The translations under genes and the position numbers were made by a program. 64,000 bases of DNA, from assembly GCF_910577345.1 (NCBI RefSeq), contig NZ_CAJTMT010000005.1, positions 1-64,000 of the forward strand, given 5' to 3'. Positions 49,486 through 61,189 of this stretch are shown here, piece after piece. This DNA is from an uncultured Duncaniella sp. GTDB taxonomy: Bacteria; Bacteroidota; Bacteroidia; Bacteroidales; Muribaculaceae. The notes under the pieces were generated by a model, which saw only the letters and a list, made by a program, of their open reading frames with translations, made no database searches and had not been told where the DNA came from. The stretch's first letter is position 1. Each line of letters begins with the position of its first letter.

Positions 49486-50136
49486 ATGATAGAGGTCACA
49501 GACATCCGCAAAAGTTTCGACAAACTCCAGGTTATCAAAGGGGTCTCGCTCTCAATCCCTGACGGCGAGATGCTGACCATCGTCGGGCCGAGCGGTGCGG
49601 GAAAGACCACATTGCTGCAGATAATCGGCACGCTCGAGCGTGCCGACAGCGGCAGCGTGAAATTCGACGGCGAGGAAATCACCGTCATGAAGGATGCGAA
49701 GCTCGCGCGTTTCCGCAACCGCAACATGGGCTTCGTGTTTCAGTTCCATCAGCTCCTTCCGGAATTCTCTCTGGAGGAGAATGTGGCGCTCCCCGCACTC
49801 ATCGCAGGGACAGCGCGAAGCGAGGCGATGAAACGCGCCGATGAACTCCTTGGAAACCTCGGTCTCGGCGACCGCCTCACCCACCGTCCCGCCCAACTGT
49901 CGGGAGGTGAGCGCCAAAGGGCAGCCGTCGCGCGCGCTCTCATCAATGACCCCAAAGTCATCCTCGCCGACGAGCCGACCGGCAGTCTCGACAGCCACAA
50001 CAGGGCCGAGCTTTACAAACTCTTCTTCGACCTCCGCGCCGCGACCGGCAAGACCTTCATCATCGTGACCCATGACGATAAGCTCGCGCTCAATTCCGAC
50101 CGCGTCATCCGCATGAACGACGGCCTTATAGTATGA
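49486..50136 (+). CDS. lolD: ABC transporter ATPase (LolD/MacB-like)
   Basis: A 216-aa ATP-binding subunit. Walker A GPSGAGKTT (34-42), Q-loop FVFQFHQLLPEFS, signature LSGGERQRAAVARAL, Walker B VILADEPTGSLDS, and H-loop VTHDD. The length and the FQFHQLLPEFSLEENV motif fit LolD, which with LolCE moves lipoproteins to the outer membrane. No permease is adjacent. The symbol is by similarity. Confidence 0.8.
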   Translation: MIEVTDIRKSFDKLQVIKGVSLSIPDGEMLTIVGPSGAGKTTLLQIIGTLERADSGSVKFDGEEITVMKDAKLARFRNRNMGFVFQFHQLLPEFSLEENVALPALIAGTARSEAMKRADELLGNLGLGDRLTHRPAQLSGGERQRAAVARALINDPKVILADEPTGSLDSHNRAELYKLFFDLRAATGKTFIIVTHDDKLALNSDRVIRMNDGLIV

Positions 50137-50180
50137 CCGGCCACTCCCCTATCAAAACGCAAACAAACCATCTTCTTACA

Positions 50181-50864
50181 ATGACCAGACTTGCAATTCA
50201 TCTCCGCTTTTTAGTTGCCATCATAATTCCTGTGCTTCTCACGGCCTGTTCGGACGAGGATGGAGTTGACGGCCCGGTTGAAATGCAGCTCTGGGACATT
50301 GTGACCTACGAAGGAAGCGGAACCTCCTCCAAAGGCTCTGTGTTCACATTCCGTCAGGTCGACGACACTCCGTTGATTACCCTTACATCACCCCTCACTC
50401 TCACCGACGTGGATGCAGGGACACGCATGATGATAAGCTACATCCCCGAATCCGGCAAGGCATACACCGACGGGCCTATCAAGCTTCTCTCAGCAGCCAA
50501 AATCAACTGTGGCGAGGCCAAAACCGAATGGAAGGAGGAATACAATGACTGGAACCGCGACAAGGTCTATCTCTACAGCGCCTGGCGCTCAGGGACATAC
50601 ATTAACTTCCATCTGCGTCTGACCTACTCGACCGACCCGCGCATATTCACCCTTGTGCTCGACCCGGCAACGCGTGAATCTGAAATGCCGGAGTTCTATC
50701 TCGTCCACATAATGGCCGAACCGACGGACTACCACGACCGTGCGTATTTCGCATCGTTTGACATCGCTGAAATCTGGAATCTCCCGACGGTAAGCGGTGT
50801 GATTGTCCATGTGGCCGACACCAACCTCAATAAAGATACGTTAACATTCTACAAGAATAATTAA
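50181..50864 (+). CDS. NigD-like lipoprotein
   Basis: A 227-aa lipoprotein from ATG 50181 (MTRLAIHLRFLVAIIIPVLL, lipobox LLTACS). The mature part is two small beta domains (WDIVTYEGSGTSSKGSVFTF, YLYSAWRSGTYINFHLRLTY) like NigD of Bacteroides bacteriocin loci, now known widely as a calycin-like envelope family. The longer frame overlaps the upstream ATPase gene and is unlikely. Function unknown. Confidence 0.75.
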   Translation: MTRLAIHLRFLVAIIIPVLLTACSDEDGVDGPVEMQLWDIVTYEGSGTSSKGSVFTFRQVDDTPLITLTSPLTLTDVDAGTRMMISYIPESGKAYTDGPIKLLSAAKINCGEAKTEWKEEYNDWNRDKVYLYSAWRSGTYINFHLRLTYSTDPRIFTLVLDPATRESEMPEFYLVHIMAEPTDYHDRAYFASFDIAEIWNLPTVSGVIVHVADTNLNKDTLTFYKNN

Positions 50865-51070
50865 CCGTTTCGCATCACTTAACGAACTAATTGAGGGTAT
50901 TTTAGCGTATTTACACATCTATTTATGGATTGTGCAAATGGTTAAAGTTTTATTAAAACCCTAATTATAAAAATATTTATATTTAAATTTGTGTTGAAAA
51001 AGTATGTTTTCAACGAGGCTTCCGTCGATCCCTCCCAGGCCTCATTTTTCAATTAACTGCAATCACCGAT

Positions 51071-51301
51071 ATGGCAAAAATCATAGGAGCTGTCGACATC
51101 AACCGGGAACGATGCAAAGGATGCGATCTTTGTGTTGTTGCCTGCCCTTGCGATGTGCTCAAGCTCCAGCCCAAGGAAGTAAATGACAGAGGGTATCATT
51201 TCGTGACCGACGAGAACGCCGACAAGTGTATCGGATGCGCCGCTTGCGCCACTGTCTGCCCCGACGGCTGTATCACTGTTTACCGCGTTGTAGAGAAGTA
51301 A
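51071..51301 (+). CDS. 4Fe-4S ferredoxin subunit of 2-oxoacid oxidoreductase
   Basis: A 76-aa protein with two [4Fe-4S] motifs, CKGCDLCVVACP and CIGCAACATVCP, first gene of a four-gene operon. It would pass electrons from the TPP subunit to ferredoxin. The leader upstream (50865-51070) is AT-rich, with TAAATTTG at 50984-50991 as the best -7 box. Size and order fit the delta subunit of Vor/Kor complexes. Confidence 0.85.
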   Translation: MAKIIGAVDINRERCKGCDLCVVACPCDVLKLQPKEVNDRGYHFVTDENADKCIGCAACATVCPDGCITVYRVVEK

Positions 51302-51387
51302 AATCATCACAACTGCACAACTACTATTTTTTTCATTTACGCTAACCACTAAACAACGGCGTCACCACACACGGCGCCCGACACAAT

Positions 51388-52470
<1,083 letters not shown>

Positions 52471-52472
52471 TC

Positions 52473-53249
<777 letters not shown>

Positions 53250-53288
53250 GCCAGCACGGTCTGTCGAACCATCAACGAAGAAATTTTT

Positions 53289-53834
53289 ATGAAAGAAGAA
53301 ATCATCATAGCCGGATTCGGAGGACAGGGCGTCCTTTCAATGGGCAAAATCCTCGCCTACGCCGGACTCATGGACGGCCTTGAAGTCACATGGATGCCTG
53401 CCTACGGACCCGAACAGCGCGGAGGCACCGCCAATGTCACCGTAATCCTGTCTGATGCACCCATCAGCAGCCCGGTGCTGAACACCTACGATACCGCCGT
53501 AATCCTCAATCAGCAGAGCCTCGACAAATTCGAATCGAAGGTGAAGCCCGGCGGAACGCTCATCTATGACCCCTACAGCATCCACCACGCACCCACCCGC
53601 ACCGACATCAAAGTAGTGCCTGTCGATGCAATGGAGGCCACATTCGAACTGCCATCGAGCAAGGCGTACAATATGGTCCTTCTCGGAGCGTTGCTCAAAG
53701 TGCGCAACCTCGTGCCGGTCGAGGCTGTGATGAAGGGATTGAAAAAGACTCTTCCCGAACGTCACCACCATCTTCTGCCGGTCAACAAGGAGGCCATCCT
53801 TAAAGGCATGAGCCTGCCCAAGACTGAGGCATGA
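53289..53834 (+). CDS. 2-oxoacid:ferredoxin oxidoreductase gamma subunit
   Basis: A 181-aa subunit with GFGGQGVLSMGKILAYAGLM, PAYGPEQRGGTANVTVILSD and SSKAYNMVLLGALLKVRNLV, the gamma-domain signature that closes the CoA-binding site. It ends the operon; no clear terminator follows before the tRNA promoter. Confidence 0.88.
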   Translation: MKEEIIIAGFGGQGVLSMGKILAYAGLMDGLEVTWMPAYGPEQRGGTANVTVILSDAPISSPVLNTYDTAVILNQQSLDKFESKVKPGGTLIYDPYSIHHAPTRTDIKVVPVDAMEATFELPSSKAYNMVLLGALLKVRNLVPVEAVMKGLKKTLPERHHHLLPVNKEAILKGMSLPKTEA

Positions 53835-53932
53835 TGAAAAGCGGAGGAACACCGGATTTCTATTCCGAAAAACTCCAAAAACATGCAAAAGTTGGCCATT
53901 TTGAGAATTTATCAAAATTTTCTTCCAAAATA

Positions 53933-53964
53933 TTTGCACAGTTCGGAAAAGCGTCTTAACTTTG
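53933..53964 (+). promoter_or_regulatory. tRNA-Asp promoter
   Basis: TTTG 53933-53936 and TAACTTTG 53957-53964, followed by C, are 20 bp apart, an excellent match. Transcription would begin near 53971, about 70 bases before the mature tRNA. Confidence 0.7.
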
Positions 53965-54039
53965 CACTCGCAAAACGGCAGTAACCGCAACGCCAAAAGC
54001 GACGAAAAGGAGACTGCACGATGCACCTCAAAAAACCTT

Positions 54040-54113
54040 GGTGTGGTAGTTCAGCTGGTTAGAATACCTGCCTGTCACGCAGGGGGTCGCGGGTTCGAGT
54101 CCCGTCCATACCG
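54040..54113 (+). tRNA. tRNA-Asp (GTC)
   Basis: A 74-base cloverleaf: acceptor GGTGTGG with CCATACC (one G-U), D-arm GTTCAGCTGGTTAGAAT, anticodon stem CCTGC/GCAGG around CTGTCAC with anticodon GTC, and T-arm GCGGGTTCGAGTCCCGT. Discriminator G is as expected for tRNA-Asp; CCA is not encoded. A terminator follows at 54128. Confidence 0.95.
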
Positions 54114-54127
54114 CTGAGGAGAGAGGA

Positions 54128-54175
54128 GAATGAGTAATTGATAACCTTCGGGTTTCGTTACTCATTCTTTTTTTT
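54128..54175 (+). terminator. Terminator of tRNA-Asp
   Basis: GAATGAGTAA (54128-54137) pairs with TTACTCATTC (54158-54167), with an inner AACC TTCG GGTT tetraloop stem, followed by a long T-run. A strong intrinsic terminator. Confidence 0.85.
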
Positions 54176-54266
54176 GCATATACCCAAACATCCAACCACG
54201 CCTCCACCGACCGGACGCCACGCAACCGGAATCGCGGGGACTCAACCGGGGATTATATAAAACGAT

Positions 54267-54293
54267 AAAGGCTGTCGTTCTCGACAGCCTTTT
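54267..54293 (+). terminator. Orphan terminator
   Basis: AAAGGCTGTCG (54267-54277) and CGACAGCCTTT (54282-54292) make an 11-bp stem with a TTCT loop and a T-run. There is no gene between it and the tRNA terminator, so it may mark a decayed small RNA or tRNA. The stretch 54176-54266 holds nothing I can support. Confidence 0.6.
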
Positions 54294-54639
54294 CGTAAAA
54301 AATGTGATAAATCTTTGGTTTTGTCTACTAAAAAACTATTTTGCAACCGTAAATTTTCGTGTTTAGGTATTGATTCTATATCTTTGTCAGCGACTCTTCA
54401 TCTTGTGAAGAGGCTTGATTTCTTTCACGTCACAAAAGTACGGCGTAGTTATTACAGACTTGTTACAATCGCAACACATTGCTGTTACACGCTTCTATTT
54501 TAACAAAATTTCACATCAGAAGCGGTTTTTTGAGTATATTTCATGCGATAGCGAGACTTTTTCACACTTCTCACAAAGTTTAACTCATGGCATAGCGGGC
54601 TTGCCCTGACCACCATAAACCAAACTCTCCGCAAAAATG
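54294..54639. other. Intergenic region before suf promoter
   Basis: No gene is supported in this 350-base stretch. It is moderately AT-rich, with stop codons in all frames. sufB, which usually comes first in this operon, is not here. Confidence 0.4.
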
Positions 54640-54673
54640 TTTGGGTAGGTGCGAGAAATTGAGTAATTTCGCG
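54640..54673 (+). promoter_or_regulatory. suf promoter with inverted repeat
   Basis: TTTG 54640-54643 and TAATTTCG 54664-54671 are 20 bp apart (one mismatch in the -7 box). CGAGAAATT (54652-54660) and AATTTCGCG (54665-54673), with one mismatch, form an inverted repeat across the -7 box, where a Fe-S-sensing repressor could bind. ATG of sufC is at 54723. Confidence 0.5.
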
Positions 54674-54722
54674 ACATCAAACAATTTAACGGATTATAAT
54701 ATAGCATACATAACATATCAGG

Positions 54723-55483
<761 letters not shown>

Positions 55484-55487
<4 letters not shown>

Positions 55488-56833
55488 GCAACTCCCTGAC
55501 ACAATATATCAATCTTTTCGAGGAAAACCGCGAACTCATCAACTCCAAATCGGCCGGAAAGCTCAACGCCGTCCGCGAGGAGGCACTCGGTGAGCTGCGC
55601 GATGCCCGTCTCCCCGACAAGAACAGCGAAGGCTTCGAGAAGACATCCATCCAGGATATGTTTGCCCCCGACTTCGGTGTCAATATCTCGCGTGTCAATA
55701 TCCCGGTAGATGTGGCCGCAAGTTTCAAGTGCGACGTCCCCGCATTGTCGACACTTCTCGGAATAGTGGTCAACGATTCTTTCGTCCCCACCTCGCTTCT
55801 CGAATCAAAACTCCCCGAAGGAGTGTTCTTCGGTTCGCTCAAACGCGGAGCCGAAGTGCTTCCGGAAGTTGTCAACCGCTACTATGCCGAAATTGCCCCT
55901 ATGGGAGAGGCATCCGTAGCTCTCAACACAATGCTTGCGCAGGACGGTGTCCTCATCTATGTGCCCCGTGGAGTGAAGCTCCAGCGTCCGCTGCAGCTCG
56001 TCAACATCTTCTCGTCGCCCGTTTCCATCGCGGCTTTCCGCCGTGTGCTTATCGTGCTTGAAGATGGTGCAGAAGCCCAGATGCTTGTATGTGACCACAC
56101 TCAGGAACGCGCCAACAACTATCTGGCCTCACAGATTGTGGAAGTCTATGTGGGAGATGGAGCGCGCTTCGAGGCTTGCTCTATCGAGGAATCTTCGGCC
56201 AACACATCGCGCTACTCACGCATGTTTGTCAGTCAGGAAGCCCATTCCCATTTCTCGTTCAACTCCACCACGCTCACCTGTGGCACCACACGCAACGAGT
56301 TTGAAATCGACCTCAACGGCGAACATGCCGAAACCCATCTCGCAGGCATGGTCATCGGCTCTGACTCGATGCACATCGACAACGATTCGGCCATCCGCCA
56401 TCTCAAACCCCGCTGCCACAGCAACCAACTCTTCAAATATGTGCTCGACGACAAAGCTACCGGAGCTTTCGAGGGAAGCATCCTTGTGGCTGACGGAGCA
56501 CAGTTCACAGAGGCATATCAGAGCAACCGCAACATCCTTGCATCGACCGAAGCGCGTATGCACTGCAAGCCTCAGCTTGAAATCTACAATGACGACGTGA
56601 AGTGCTCACACGGTGCAACCACAGGTCAGCTCGACAACGAAGCGCTGTTCTACATGCGTTCGCGCGGCATCCCCGAAGCCGAGGGACGCACCATGCTCAT
56701 GCAGGCATTCATGGTCGATGTGATTGACAGTGTCCACATCAACGGACTGCGTGAACGCCTCCTCCACCTCGTTGACCGCCGTTTCTCAGGCACTCTCGGC
56801 GACTGCTCCGGCTGTCAAGGCAAGGATTGCTGA
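55484..56833 (+). CDS. sufD: SufD, Fe-S cluster assembly scaffold subunit
   Basis: A 449-aa SufB/SufD-family protein. N-terminal helical part to about 100, then the right-handed beta-helix core: AQMLVCDHTQERANNYLASQ, SHFSFNSTTLTCGTTRNEFE, SDSMHIDNDSAIRHLKPRCH, and the conserved NDDVKCSHGATTGQLDNEALFYMRSRGI near the end (given here as a motif of interest at about 365-395). It ends SGCQGKDC. SufD with SufC and SufB forms the scaffold. The match to SufD rather than SufB is by length and position. Confidence 0.9.
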
Positions 56834-56910
56834 CAAATCATAGGGACCGGAGCACCACAACGCCCCGGCCCTCTATACTCTATACTCTATACTTAAGATA
56901 CTTAAGCAGA

Positions 56911-58128
56911 ATGGACTTGACCAAAATACGCGAAGACTATCCCATCCTCGACCGTAAGATCTATGGCCGACCCTTGGTCTATCTTGACAACACCGCCACC
57001 TCGCAGACCCCGCGCGAAGTGGTCGATTCAATCGTGTCGGGCTACACAAGCACCAAGGCAAACGTGCATCGCGGAGTCCATACCCTCTCGATGGAAGCCA
57101 CGGAGTTGCAGGAGGGAGCCCGCCGGAAGGTCAAGGAGTTCATCAACGCACCCTCGACCGATGAAATAATCTTCACACGCGGAACCACTGAGGCCATCAA
57201 CCTCGTGGCCGCGTCCTACGGGGGTACCTTCCTCCATGACGGCGACGAAATCATCCTTTCCGTCATGGAACACCACTCCAACATTGTCCCATGGCAGCTT
57301 CTCCAACGTCGTGCCGACATCCGCCTGCGTGTCATCCCCATCCGCGAGGACGGATCGCTCGACATGGATGCCTACCGATCGCTTTTCAACGAGCATACGC
57401 GCTTCGTCACCGTCTGCCATGCCTCCAACGTGCTCGGCACTGTCAATCCTGTCAAGGAAATCATAGCCGAAGCCCACAGCCACGGAGTCCCGGTGCTTAT
57501 CGACGGCGCACAGGCAGCTCCCCACCTCAAAATCGACGTGCAGGATCTCGACGCGGACTTCTATGCCTTCTCCGCTCACAAGATGTATGGTCCGGCAGGA
57601 GTGGGTGTGTTGTTCGGAAAGCGCAAATATCTCGAGATGATGCCCCCTTATCAAGGCGGCGGAGAGATGATCGAGACAGTAAGTTTCGAAAAGACCACCT
57701 TTGCTGAACTTCCCTATAAGTTCGAGGCAGGCACTCCGGATTTTATCGGTATTGCTGCCCTGAGCAAAGCCATCGACTATATGCAAAGCATCGGAATTGA
57801 CGCTATAGCCGCACATGAGCATGAACTGCTCGAATACACCACCAAACGTATGATTGAAGAGATACCGGGGGTGAAAATCTACGGTACCGCACCCGGCAAA
57901 TGTGCCATCATTTCATTCCTTGTCGGAGGAGAGCATCACTACGACATGGGAATGCTCCTCGACAAGCTCGGCATAGCTGTGCGCACCGGCCACCACTGCG
58001 CCCAGCCCCTCATGCACTCCCTCGGCATCGAAGGCACAGTCCGCGCATCATTCGCCGTCTACAACACAATCGAGGAATGCGACCTCTTCCTCAATGCCCT
58101 CAAACGCGTCAGCGCCATGCTGATGTAA
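56911..58128 (+). CDS. sufS: SufS cysteine desulfurase
   Basis: A 405-aa PLP enzyme supplying sulfur. PLP Lys is K224 in FSAHKMYGPAGVGV; cysteine C363 in TGHHCAQPLM accepts the persulfide; H121/H122 lie in VMEHHSNIVPW. I chose ATG 56911 (MDLTKIREDYPILDRKIYG); the longer frame has no conserved sequence. Between sufD and this start lie three tandem copies of CTCTATA. Its SufE or SufU partner is not in view. Confidence 0.93.
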   Translation: MDLTKIREDYPILDRKIYGRPLVYLDNTATSQTPREVVDSIVSGYTSTKANVHRGVHTLSMEATELQEGARRKVKEFINAPSTDEIIFTRGTTEAINLVAASYGGTFLHDGDEIILSVMEHHSNIVPWQLLQRRADIRLRVIPIREDGSLDMDAYRSLFNEHTRFVTVCHASNVLGTVNPVKEIIAEAHSHGVPVLIDGAQAAPHLKIDVQDLDADFYAFSAHKMYGPAGVGVLFGKRKYLEMMPPYQGGGEMIETVSFEKTTFAELPYKFEAGTPDFIGIAALSKAIDYMQSIGIDAIAAHEHELLEYTTKRMIEEIPGVKIYGTAPGKCAIISFLVGGEHHYDMGMLLDKLGIAVRTGHHCAQPLMHSLGIEGTVRASFAVYNTIEECDLFLNALKRVSAMLM

Positions 58129-58172
58129 GAACCCTCTGTCCATACATTGTCATAATCCGACAATAATATCAC

Positions 58173-58227
58173 ATCACGACATCTACCACATCTACAATTT
58201 TATATGTGACAGATGTCGTGATTTTTT
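58173..58227 (+). terminator. Terminator after suf operon
   Basis: ATCACGACATCT (58173-58184) pairs perfectly with AGATGTCGTGAT (58211-58222), with an inner CACAT/ATGTG pair and a T-run after. Its right half is part of an 80-bp repeat that recurs at 61000. Confidence 0.7.
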
Positions 58228-58275
58228 CATATCATCTTTAGCAGGATAATCAGTAATTTGTTGTATCTTTGCGTA
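58196..58275 (+). repeat. 80-bp direct repeat, copy A (promoter region)
   Basis: Bases 58196-58275 recur at 61000-61078 at roughly 85% by eye. Copy A holds the 3' half of the suf terminator and a promoter -7 box TATCTTTG (58264-58271, then C) that precedes the gene at 58349. Confidence 0.7.
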
Positions 58276-58348
58276 TTACGAACAATCATCCTCAACACCG
58301 GGTGAAGAGTAACAAAATACTGAAAGTACTCCTAATCAATAAACAACC

Positions 58349-59467
58349 ATGAGAATCATCAGTTGGAACATAGACGGCATTGGCCGACGATACAAGAAAC
58401 TGACTCAACTTGCGGAGGAGTATCAGCCGGATATTATTTTTCTCCAAAAAATCAAGAATCAACAGGGCAACGTCAACTTTCCGATTGAGGGATACAGTCA
58501 GTTGTGGTGGTTTGGCGACTCGGCTCCTTACAGTGGTGTCGCTACATACTGCAAGGAATCCATATCGCTTCATCATCTACCTGTTCCGGAACTTAGCGAA
58601 GACGGGCATTTCCAAATGTTTGAATTGGAGGATTTGTGCCTGTGTAATGCCTACGTGCCATACTCTAATACAGCTATACCCGAATCAGTAGAGCTCCGCA
58701 AAAGATGGGATGAAACTCTGCATGATGTGGTAACCCGCATGTCGCAGGATGCAAAAATGATTATCCTCGGCGATATGAACATAGTCCACACCGAAAAGGA
58801 TAATGACGGTCACGCGCCCCTCCAACAGAACAAGGGTTGTTTCTTCGATTGGGAACGTGAAAATTTCAATAGTCTATTAACTGACGCCCATCTTGTTGAC
58901 TCTTTCAGAGAGCGGCATCCTGATGAAAATAAATATTCATATTATTTCGACAATCTTAGGAAAGCGCTTCATTCGGGTTGGAGGATAGACTATGCCCTTG
59001 TGAGTAAATCGCTGATGCCACAAGTAATAAATTCAGACATTCTTACGGATTTCGGGAGTGGCAAAAGCGTTCCCATTATTCTTGAATTGGATATGTCATC
59101 CGGCTTGTCTGATAAATATCTCGGAGAAGTGGAGTTCTCTAAGGAAGAAAGAAAAATAGCGACGGAGATCCTCAAAAAAGGGATTTTGAGCTATCACCGG
59201 AATTGGCAGAATGGCATGGCCACATTTATTCAAAGTCCATACGCAAAAAATGAGAATGCTTTTGACCGAAGTATGGAAATAACGCGTCTGGCAAAGGATT
59301 TCTATAAGGAAGCGATGAGACTGGAGAACATGTATGACAAGTCCTTGCTTGCCTCCGGCATCGCTATGTTCCTGAACGAAGGCAATCTCACGCCTGATGA
59401 CTTGAAATGTTTGCCGGAAGAAACACAAAAACATCTGCTTTACAAGGCAAACAAAATGAGAGAATGA
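58349..59467 (+). CDS. ExoIII-like (EEP) protein with missing catalytic residues
   Basis: A 372-aa protein. The N-terminal 250 residues follow exonuclease III/AP endonuclease: IISWNIDGIGRR, AYVPYSN, GDMNIVH (D142, N144), SGWRIDYALVS. However the metal-binding Glu of LQETK is Lys34 (FLQKIK), and the final D-H pair of the GSDH motif is replaced (SGKSVPII, 237-243). A helical extension of about 120 residues follows. It is either an inactive or altered nuclease, or one using other residues. It overlaps the next gene by four bases. Confidence 0.7.
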   Translation: MRIISWNIDGIGRRYKKLTQLAEEYQPDIIFLQKIKNQQGNVNFPIEGYSQLWWFGDSAPYSGVATYCKESISLHHLPVPELSEDGHFQMFELEDLCLCNAYVPYSNTAIPESVELRKRWDETLHDVVTRMSQDAKMIILGDMNIVHTEKDNDGHAPLQQNKGCFFDWERENFNSLLTDAHLVDSFRERHPDENKYSYYFDNLRKALHSGWRIDYALVSKSLMPQVINSDILTDFGSGKSVPIILELDMSSGLSDKYLGEVEFSKEERKIATEILKKGILSYHRNWQNGMATFIQSPYAKNENAFDRSMEITRLAKDFYKEAMRLENMYDKSLLASGIAMFLNEGNLTPDDLKCLPEETQKHLLYKANKMRE

Positions 59468-59904
59468 CAATGGAGACTGTTTACAAATCGAAGATCGATT
59501 GGTGGATACCGGCTGTAGTCGCTGTAACGGTAGCTGTGGCATTTCTCGGTCCGATAATTGACGGCGAGATTTTCATCGTCGGAATTATTATTGCTGCCTT
59601 GCTTGGCACACTGGAAATTGTAATGTTTGCCAGCGTGAAGTATCGGATTTGTGATGGAAAACTTGGCATACGGAATTTATTCTACAAATGGGAGTGGTTC
59701 CCGATTGACCAAATCTCTGAGATCAAGAAGACAAATGGAATATTATCGGCTCCTGCACTTTCAGCGAAACGCGTCTCTATCAAATTTTCAGACAAAAAGA
59801 TTCTGAAAAGTTCCATTCCGCTGGAAATATCCCCCAAAGACAGAGATGGTTTTATTGACAAACTCAAAGAAATAAACCCTACAATCAAAATAGCAGGACG
59901 ATGA
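59464..59904 (+). CDS. Membrane protein with PH-like domain
   Basis: A 146-aa protein from ATG 59464 (MTMETVYKSKIDWWIPAVVA), overlapping the upstream stop. Two transmembrane helices (about 12-50) precede a bacterial PH-like domain (YRICDGKLGIRNLFYKWEWF, IKKTNGILSAPALSAKRVSI). It lies between the ExoIII-like gene and the SanA-like gene, and overlaps the latter by four bases. Confidence 0.7.
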   Translation: MTMETVYKSKIDWWIPAVVAVTVAVAFLGPIIDGEIFIVGIIIAALLGTLEIVMFASVKYRICDGKLGIRNLFYKWEWFPIDQISEIKKTNGILSAPALSAKRVSIKFSDKKILKSSIPLEISPKDRDGFIDKLKEINPTIKIAGR

Positions 59905-60959
59905 AATCATACAAGAGAATACTGTTGGGGCTTGTAACCCTCTTTGGCTTATTGGCAATCTTTACCCTGATTGTCAATATAAAGGTGGCATCAACTGTAA
60001 ATGGCAGGATTTACGATTGCGTGGATTCTATTCCTCATAATAAAGTCGCGTTGTTACTCGGGACTAATCCTCTCAATAGATTGGGGCGCCCTAACACCTA
60101 CTTTACCAATCGTATTAAGATTGCTGCAGAATTATTTCATGCAGGTAAGGTCGACTATATCCTTGCCAGCGGAGATAATCATATAGAAAGTTATGATGAA
60201 CCGACTGCAATGCGCGATTCATTGATTGCCCGTGGCGTTCCTGAAGGCAGAATAATTCTTGATTTTGCCGGATTCCGCACCCTTGATTCCGTAATCAGAG
60301 CCAAAGAGGTGTTCGGATGTGATTCGCTTACCATCATATCGCAATCCGACCATTGTGAAAGGGCTTTATATCTTGCGGAAGCGAATGGGATTACCGCAGT
60401 TTCCATATCTGCACCAATCAGAGCCGGCAGATGGGTGCGTGTCCGACTTACTTTTCGGGAGTGGCTTGCGCGGGACAAGATGATGCTTGACCTATGGTTT
60501 GGTAAGCAACCTCATTTTCTCGGCGAGAAAATCATTATTCCGGAACCCATGAAACAGAAAAGTTATTCTACCAACGACGGATTAACAATGAGCATTGTAA
60601 ATCTTGATAATATAAAAATGCCGGTTGACTCCATTGTTGTAGAAATGAAGAATAACTCAGACAATGAAGCAACATTCGGAGAATATTATAACTTAGAAAA
60701 ATACGATAACGGCAAGTGGGTAGATTTGCCTTATAATGATAAGATTAGAAAATTGTTGGAAGAAGACGGGGTAGAAATGGTGTTTAATGACGTAGGTTAT
60801 CCTGTCCGCCCTCATTCTGTCCGGAGATATTCAAATAGGACCAAAGCGTACAATGAAACTTTGGTGCCTGGTCACTACCGATTATCCAAGAAATTCTCAT
60901 ATCCTCCATATCCGACCTTAAAATCAGATACTGCTTATGTTGAATTTGAAATAAGATAA
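59901..60959 (+). CDS. SanA/ElyC-like DUF218 membrane protein with added C-terminal domain
   Basis: A 352-aa protein. N-terminal transmembrane helix (LLGLVTLFGLLAIFTLIVNI), then DUF218 core: VALLLGTNPLNRLGRPNTYF, ILASGDNHIESYDEPTAMRD, IIVSQ-like LTIISQSDHCERALYLAEA and APIRAGRWVRVRLTFREWLA. E. coli SanA is a short protein without the last 140 residues seen here, which form a beta-rich domain (TNDGLTMSIVNLDNIKMPVD, PGHYRLSKKFSYPPYPTL). SanA/ElyC proteins act in envelope barrier upkeep. Ends the three-gene cassette. Confidence 0.75.
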   Translation: MKSYKRILLGLVTLFGLLAIFTLIVNIKVASTVNGRIYDCVDSIPHNKVALLLGTNPLNRLGRPNTYFTNRIKIAAELFHAGKVDYILASGDNHIESYDEPTAMRDSLIARGVPEGRIILDFAGFRTLDSVIRAKEVFGCDSLTIISQSDHCERALYLAEANGITAVSISAPIRAGRWVRVRLTFREWLARDKMMLDLWFGKQPHFLGEKIIIPEPMKQKSYSTNDGLTMSIVNLDNIKMPVDSIVVEMKNNSDNEATFGEYYNLEKYDNGKWVDLPYNDKIRKLLEEDGVEMVFNDVGYPVRPHSVRRYSNRTKAYNETLVPGHYRLSKKFSYPPYPTLKSDTAYVEFEIR

Positions 60960-60999
60960 TAATGGGTAAAATCATCAATGAAGTCGCTTTGCAGCAATA

Positions 61000-61078
61000 A
61001 ATTTTATATGTGACAGATGTCGTGATTTTTATTTCATATTCAGTATGATTAATCAGTAATTTATGGTATCTTTGCGTA
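61000..61078 (+). repeat. 80-bp direct repeat, copy B
   Basis: Copy of 58196-58275. It keeps the right arm of the suf terminator (AGATGTCGTGAT) but not the left arm, and has a TATCTTTG promoter box near 61067. It therefore looks copied from A. It precedes the truncated dinD gene. Confidence 0.7.
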
Positions 61079-61189
61079 TCATGAGTTTACTCCTCATCAA
61101 TGCAGAGTTGGATGGTTCATGATGCCGATGAACTGCGTTTACATCATATCCCTACAAATCGAATCAGAACCCCTTAACCACGATACCTT

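Noticed and set aside
54176..54266. Decayed second tRNA between two terminators
   Set aside because: A few tRNA-like words occur, but no arms could be paired convincingly.
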